From Planctomycetaceae bacterium (GTDB lineage Bacteria > Planctomycetota > Planctomycetia > Pirellulales > Pirellulaceae): DNA of 64,000 nucleotides. The notes beneath the pieces were generated by a model, which saw nothing but the letters and a program-made list of their open reading frames with translations, did not search any database and had not been told where the DNA came from. The stretch's first letter is position 1, and every line of letters begins with the position of its first letter. The translations under genes were made by a program, and so were the position numbers. The stretch spans positions 119,223 through 183,222 of the forward strand of contig JAIYDN010000076.1 in the NCBI GenBank assembly GCA_027487485.1, read 5' to 3'. Positions 60,144 to 64,000 of this stretch are shown here, in pieces.

Positions 60144-61817
60144 CTACTCGGAAACAAGCTTTTCCGGCTGCACTAAATTCAGGTAATGTCCATGGTCGGC
60201 CGTCACAATAACCAGCGAATCTTTCCAGGCGTTTTTGCGTTCGATCCAATCAAAAATCGACTTCACCGCTGCTTCGCCACTGAAAACGGCCCCGATCGAA
60301 CTGTCGATATTGTTGGCATGATTGGCCCAATCGACGTCCCCCGCTTCCACCATCAACCAAAACCCCTCTTCGTCCGTCTCCAGGACCTGAATGGCGGCTT
60401 CCGTCATCTGGGCTAAAGAGGGATTTTCTTCGAGGTCCGCTTGGGTATAGGTCTCCACCGGCTCTTTCATGTCAATAACAGGCTTGAAATCACCGTTGGC
60501 GGTCTGATAGGGAAGGTGCCCATTCTTAACGCCAAAGAAGCCAAACAATCGGCTTTTCCTGGAAGCTGCATTCGCGGCCGCAAGCGACAAAACTTCGGCT
60601 CCCGATTTTCCCGGGGTTCGTTTCGCAACCACATACTTGGCTAAAGGATTTCCAGAATCCAAGTCGATGGCCTTTAAATCTTCCTCGGCCACATAGCGAT
60701 TCCCAGGCACAAAATTCTGGCCGTGTCCGTCGGGCTTCTGAGTTTCCTCGCCATAGCCGCAACCGATCACCACCTCCAATCCAGGGGATGGATTGCTTCG
60801 ACGGGACACACTTGGCAGGCCCAGCATATCGCGAGTCAGATCCTGATAATCGTCGCGACTTACGTTGGTGGCATAACTTGCCGCCGGTGTTGCGTGACTG
60901 ATGGGAACACTCGTAACCGCTCCCGCAGAGAATTTCTTGGAACGTTGGACGTATTGCGCAATGGTTTCGACCGACTTCAAGCTTCCATCCAAGTTTAGGG
61001 CTCCGTTGATCGCCTTCACACCCGCAGTCATCGAAGTTGCCGACGACGATGAATCCGTGTACGCATGATCCGAGATCTTAGAACGGCCAATCAAATAGTC
61101 GACATCTGCCGGCTTCGACCAAGGAAATTCCCCGCCCAACCGAGCATCATAGCCGCCAAGCTTCGTGACTGGCTTTACATTTCGCTGAGCGTCCACGTCC
61201 GTTTCGACTTGATCACCATAAGGACTGGTAACTACAAATCCATAATCGCTCTCACATCGATCGTAATCTTGAAAAAGGAGCCCTGTTCCCTTTCCCTCGG
61301 TGTAAGCTACTTTTCCATTTCTTACAATGGAAGCAGCCTGAGTCGTTTGCCAATCCATTCCATCAAATACAACCAAGAACACAAACTTCTTGCCAAGCTC
61401 ATCCATAGCGCGGCGTTGCAACCGATAAATGTCCGTTTGATCGCCGTAAGTAGCCTGCTCATTCAGCGTATTGTCAGGCAACTGTCCATAAAGAGCTTCA
61501 ATCGCTTTGGCATCTCGGTAGACACTTCCTTCGTTCATGTACGGTGCAAACGAACCACCAAAAACGTAAACTGGGATCAACCTGTTGGAATGATTGGTCC
61601 AAGCGTTGTAGCCCCCTGGACGATTCCCCCAATGCCCCCAACTGGCCGACTTTTCTGCCATGGCATTAGATTGCAAGGTCGCAATCCGATCGGTTCCTGT
61701 CTGGCTACTTACTGATTCCTGAGCGGCCACCACAACGGTTTCTTGAGCAACGGATGGCGAAACAAAATAGGTCGCTGGAATGCAGATTCCAACAAGAAAT
61801 TTGAGGACGCTTTTCAT
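60144..61817 (-). CDS. Secreted alkaline phosphatase (PhoA family)
   Basis: This 557-aa enzyme hydrolyses phosphate monoesters outside the cytoplasm. A signal peptide is visible (MKSVLKFLVGICIP..., cleaved near VAQ). The nucleophile serine lies in YTDSSSSATSMTAG, and metal ligands are seen in FVFLVVFDGMDW, LMVEAGDVDWANHANN and VTADHGH. The length is within the family range. The start is ATG 61817, two codons inside the open frame (TTG 61823). It is monocistronic or heads the sigma-kinase cluster. Expression under phosphate limitation is likely by analogy; no Pho box was identified. Confidence 0.93.
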   Translation of the reverse strand: MKSVLKFLVGICIPATYFVSPSVAQETVVVAAQESVSSQTGTDRIATLQSNAMAEKSASWGHWGNRPGGYNAWTNHSNRLIPVYVFGGSFAPYMNEGSVYRDAKAIEALYGQLPDNTLNEQATYGDQTDIYRLQRRAMDELGKKFVFLVVFDGMDWQTTQAASIVRNGKVAYTEGKGTGLLFQDYDRCESDYGFVVTSPYGDQVETDVDAQRNVKPVTKLGGYDARLGGEFPWSKPADVDYLIGRSKISDHAYTDSSSSATSMTAGVKAINGALNLDGSLKSVETIAQYVQRSKKFSAGAVTSVPISHATPAASYATNVSRDDYQDLTRDMLGLPSVSRRSNPSPGLEVVIGCGYGEETQKPDGHGQNFVPGNRYVAEEDLKAIDLDSGNPLAKYVVAKRTPGKSGAEVLSLAAANAASRKSRLFGFFGVKNGHLPYQTANGDFKPVIDMKEPVETYTQADLEENPSLAQMTEAAIQVLETDEEGFWLMVEAGDVDWANHANNIDSSIGAVFSGEAAVKSIFDWIERKNAWKDSLVIVTADHGHYLNLVQPEKLVSE

Positions 61818-62015
61818 GAACAATTCGGCCTAAAGCAAAACGGAAGTTCGGCAGTACGGATATACGAACCGGAAAGTATCTTCACCAGAGCCCGCAATTG
61901 CTAGTGCTTCTCGAAACCTTAATGGAAGAGCCGAGCGAGTCCGAGTACCGCCGTCATCGCAGGACATTTGGTGAATGTCTCACACAATTTTTTTCAAAAT
62001 GTGTACAATGCCTGG

Positions 62016-63389
62016 ATGAAGTTTGAAAAAAATGAATTGGCAGCTCCTTCTGTGAGCTTCTTGGGTGCCGCTCAGTCCGTATCCGGTTCGATGCATCTCG
62101 TCCAATCTGGACCCCACCGATATCTGCTAGATTGCGGCGTCAATCGTGACGATCGTGGGAAAAATGGCGTGCAAAGTGCCTCATTCCCTTTCGATCCAGC
62201 TTCCATCGACGCCGTTTTCTTAAGCCACGCACACATGGATCACTGTGGCAATTTGCCCTATTTGATTCGCCAGGGGTTTCGAGGACCGATTTACTGCACT
62301 CATGCAACCCGTGACCTGATCGATGTCATGCTCAATGACGGCGCCCGAATCAACGAAAACCGCAATCGTTTTAGCCACTCCAGCCGCAGATCCAATCAAG
62401 GTTTGTTCGACTACGATGATGTCGATGACACTTTGGATGCGTGTGTTGGCGTAGAATATTTGGAACCTGTAGCTGTCAACCAAGATGCTCAAATATGCTT
62501 CCACGACGCTGGCCATATCTTGGGAAGTGCCTCGATCGCTATTGATCTGCTCCATTTGAATCGCGAAATTCAAATTTACTTTACAGGCGACCTTGGTCGG
62601 CGAGGACTTCCCTTCGTTGCCGATCCAACAATCGTTCCACCGGCGGATCTGATCATTTGCGAATCCACCTACGGCGGCAGAGTTCACGATAGCTTGGAGC
62701 AGATGGCGACCAAGATGGCTCAAGCAATTGGCTCCACCATAGAGCGAAATGGAAAAGTGCTAATTCCCGCATTCAGCCTTGGCCGAACTCAGCTGGTTCT
62801 CCACTATCTGCAGCAGTGGATGACCGAGGGGCTCGTTCCGAAGTTGCCAATTTTTATTGATAACTTCGTCGCTAGCGAGATAAGCCAAGTCCATGATTGG
62901 TACGATGACCTGTTGGTCCCAGAAATCGAAGGTGTTCCTTTCGAATGGCTAGAGTCGGACGAAGAGGCGACACAACGGTCGCTTCAATCCGACCCTTGTA
63001 TTATCCTAGCATCAGGTGGGATGTGTGATGGTGGACGAATCCTACATCATCTTCGATATCACATCGATGACCCAAGATCAACCATCATCACCGTTAGCTT
63101 CCAAGCTCCCGATTCGTTGGGGGCCCAGCTACTTTCCCGATCACCGCGCGTACGTTTTGATGGTCGGATATGGAATAAGTGGATTGAAGTCGCAGAAGTC
63201 AAAGGCTTCTCTGGTCACGCGGATCAGAACGACTTCGATGTTTTGATGCGTGATGCAGCCAGCGCTACAAGCCGCGTTCGGTTGGTCCATGGCGAGCCGG
63301 AAGCGATGCGCTCTCTCCAACAGCAACTCACCCATTTGGGCTTCGCCGACGTTGCAGCTCCGCGACGAAATGAAATCGTTTATCTTTGA
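62016..63389 (+). CDS. Beta-CASP metallo-beta-lactamase-fold RNase-like protein
   Basis: This 457-aa protein belongs to the CPSF73-like MBL/beta-CASP family of RNA-processing nucleases. Motifs in order are SHAHMDH (motif 2), DAGHILGS (motif 3), FTGDLGR (motif 4), ESTYGGR, ASGGMCDGGR in the beta-CASP domain, and KGFSGHADQ (motif C) near the C-terminus. It would act on RNA in the cytoplasm. The start is ATG 62016; the frame is open to 61968 but those codons look non-conserved. A TACAAT at 62004-62009 puts a possible transcription start at or next to the ATG, so the mRNA may be leaderless. The family is certain; the substrate is not. Confidence 0.88.
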   Translation: MKFEKNELAAPSVSFLGAAQSVSGSMHLVQSGPHRYLLDCGVNRDDRGKNGVQSASFPFDPASIDAVFLSHAHMDHCGNLPYLIRQGFRGPIYCTHATRDLIDVMLNDGARINENRNRFSHSSRRSNQGLFDYDDVDDTLDACVGVEYLEPVAVNQDAQICFHDAGHILGSASIAIDLLHLNREIQIYFTGDLGRRGLPFVADPTIVPPADLIICESTYGGRVHDSLEQMATKMAQAIGSTIERNGKVLIPAFSLGRTQLVLHYLQQWMTEGLVPKLPIFIDNFVASEISQVHDWYDDLLVPEIEGVPFEWLESDEEATQRSLQSDPCIILASGGMCDGGRILHHLRYHIDDPRSTIITVSFQAPDSLGAQLLSRSPRVRFDGRIWNKWIEVAEVKGFSGHADQNDFDVLMRDAASATSRVRLVHGEPEAMRSLQQQLTHLGFADVAAPRRNEIVYL

Positions 63390-63398
63390 ATTCAATTA

Positions 63399-63453
63399 AG
63401 GCACGATCAGTCTTCCAGAGATCTCCCTCTGGACACAACTATCTGTCGTGCCT
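63399..63453. terminator. Nested hairpin between convergent genes, possible bidirectional terminator
   Basis: An outer stem AGGCACGA (63399-63406) / TCGTGCCT (63446-63453) encloses an inner stem TCCAGAG (63414-63420) / CTCTGGA (63427-63433) with a 6-nt loop. It begins 10 nt after the beta-CASP gene stop and faces the end of the dockerin-type gene. No strong U-tract follows, so it may be a structured end or processing site rather than a classic terminator. Confidence 0.45.
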
Positions 63454-63518
63454 GATTCGGCGGTTAGGGAAGCTACCCAAAAGCAACATCCCATTCAACA
63501 AACCCAGAATGATTCGGC

Positions 63519-64000
63519 TTAAAGAAAGAAATCACCTAAGTTTTCCTTCGTTAAACCGGCAAACAAGTCATCCACAACCTCCGTCGACTTTTCGGCCTCC
63601 AACTTCTCCGATTCCGCTTTCGCAAACGACGATCCTAGAGCAATTGAACGGGAATCTCCTGATACATTGGGCTGAATCATTAATCCAGCCCCAGCGTCTG
63701 TGCTCAGCCCGTCATTCAATGCTGCTTGACTTCCATCCACCTTTGGAAATGTTGGCAGTACTGGTGGTTCGCCAATAAAAGGTGAAGACCCTGGGGGCAG
63801 TTCGCCACCGCCAGCACCGCCACCGCCGCCAGCACCGCCACCGCCGCCACCGCCGCCACCGGATCCTGACGCTCCTTCTTCGCTCGACCCTGCAGCTGGA
63901 ATCGTGATGTTGTTGAGCAAGATCGCGGTGTTAGACACCCTGCCCCGCACGAACGACAAGTCGAGAGCGGTTATCCGACCATCCTTGTTCACGTCACGAT
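63519..64000 (-). CDS. C-terminal part of a dockerin-containing secreted protein (truncated by window)
   Basis: The frame continues past the window end; only the last ~160 residues are visible. It starts (at the window edge) in a type I dockerin-like EF-hand repeat, DVNKDGRITALDLSFVRG, then has a long polyglycine stretch, a Pro-rich segment, and an acidic/hydrophobic end (VVDDLFAGL, then FFL). Planctomycetes encode many large exported proteins with dockerin repeats and such tails; this is probably one. The stop is TAA at 63521-63519. The true start, size and function lie outside the window. Confidence 0.7.
   Translation of the reverse strand, partial: RDVNKDGRITALDLSFVRGRVSNTAILLNNITIPAAGSSEEGASGSGGGGGGGGGAGGGGGAGGGELPPGSSPFIGEPPVLPTFPKVDGSQAALNDGLSTDAGAGLMIQPNVSGDSRSIALGSSFAKAESEKLEAEKSTEVVDDLFAGLTKENLGDFFL
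63804..63860. repeat. GCC/ACC trinucleotide repeat encoding a polyglycine linker
   Basis: About 57 bp of GCC and ACC triplets on the plus strand (GGC/GGT glycine codons on the minus strand) encode roughly 19 residues, nearly all Gly, in the dockerin-type protein. Pure triplet repeats are prone to slippage; in-frame length change would alter linker length without breaking the frame. Confidence 0.85.

Overview
The window is chromosomal DNA from a planctomycete, most likely of the Pirellulales. The evidence is lineage-typical gene content: two sets of DUF1549/DUF1553 (PSD1) haem-motif proteins paired with DUF1501 proteins, two ECF sigma factors (one coupled to a membrane Ser/Thr kinase), bacterial formylmethanofuran hydrolase genes, a GyrA with a Gly-rich N-terminal extension, and a dockerin-type giant-protein tail. 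Genes are tightly packed with many 4-nt ATGA start/stop overlaps. No tRNA, rRNA, transposase or CRISPR array was seen.

Layout. 1-6.6 kb (+): fhcB-fhcA (C1 metabolism), gyrA, and a dolichyl-phosphate-mannose-synthase-like glycosyltransferase. 6.7-16.1 kb (-): argH and a LarA-like nickel-pincer enzyme in one ATGA-linked pair, then a kinase-PP2C fusion, a PhnP-like hydrolase, a squalene-hopene-type class II terpene cyclase, a DUF116-polyprenyl synthetase fusion and a chorismate-lyase-like protein. 16.2-17.4 kb (+): an orphan DevC-type permease, followed by a repeat-bearing convergent gap. 17.7-32.5 kb (-): a complete 14-subunit complex I operon, nuoA to nuoN in canonical order. A good sigma-70-type promoter and a perfect TGTGA-N6-TCACA palindrome precede nuoA, and the palindrome sits where a repressor would block the start of transcription.

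32.7-39.9 kb (-): a KAP-like membrane P-loop ATPase, an anchored protein of unknown function, a 1029-aa PSCyt1/PSCyt2/PSD1 protein and a Tat-exported DUF1501 protein. 40.1-46.1 kb (+): a second, compact DUF1549/DUF1553 + DUF1501 pair run directly into an ECF sigma factor and a single-pass membrane protein whose outside part is itself DUF1549-like with a haem motif. This looks like an export/surface module wired to its own sigma factor. 46.1-47.3 kb: a 1.15-kb non-coding island built from several inverted and direct repeats.

47.3-50.8 kb (-): dinG-like helicase and rsmF-like rRNA methyltransferase. 50.9-53.3 kb (+): a WD40 lipoprotein with a duplicated C-terminal module. 53.3-61.8 kb (-): a membrane protein fused to a spermidine-synthase-like domain, then (in transcription order) a secreted alkaline phosphatase, an ECF sigma factor, a membrane Ser/Thr kinase, a secreted cytochrome-c'-like protein and a zinc-ribbon/GYF_2 tail-anchored protein. 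62-63.4 kb (+): a beta-CASP RNase-like metallo-hydrolase. 63.5 kb to the end (-): the C-terminus of a dockerin-containing, Gly-rich secreted protein that runs off the window.

The two most interesting loci are the sigma-coupled DUF1549/DUF1501 module (40137-46118) and the DUF116-prenyl-synthase/terpene-cyclase locus (6663-11118). All function calls rest on reading the protein sequences by eye; no searches were run.
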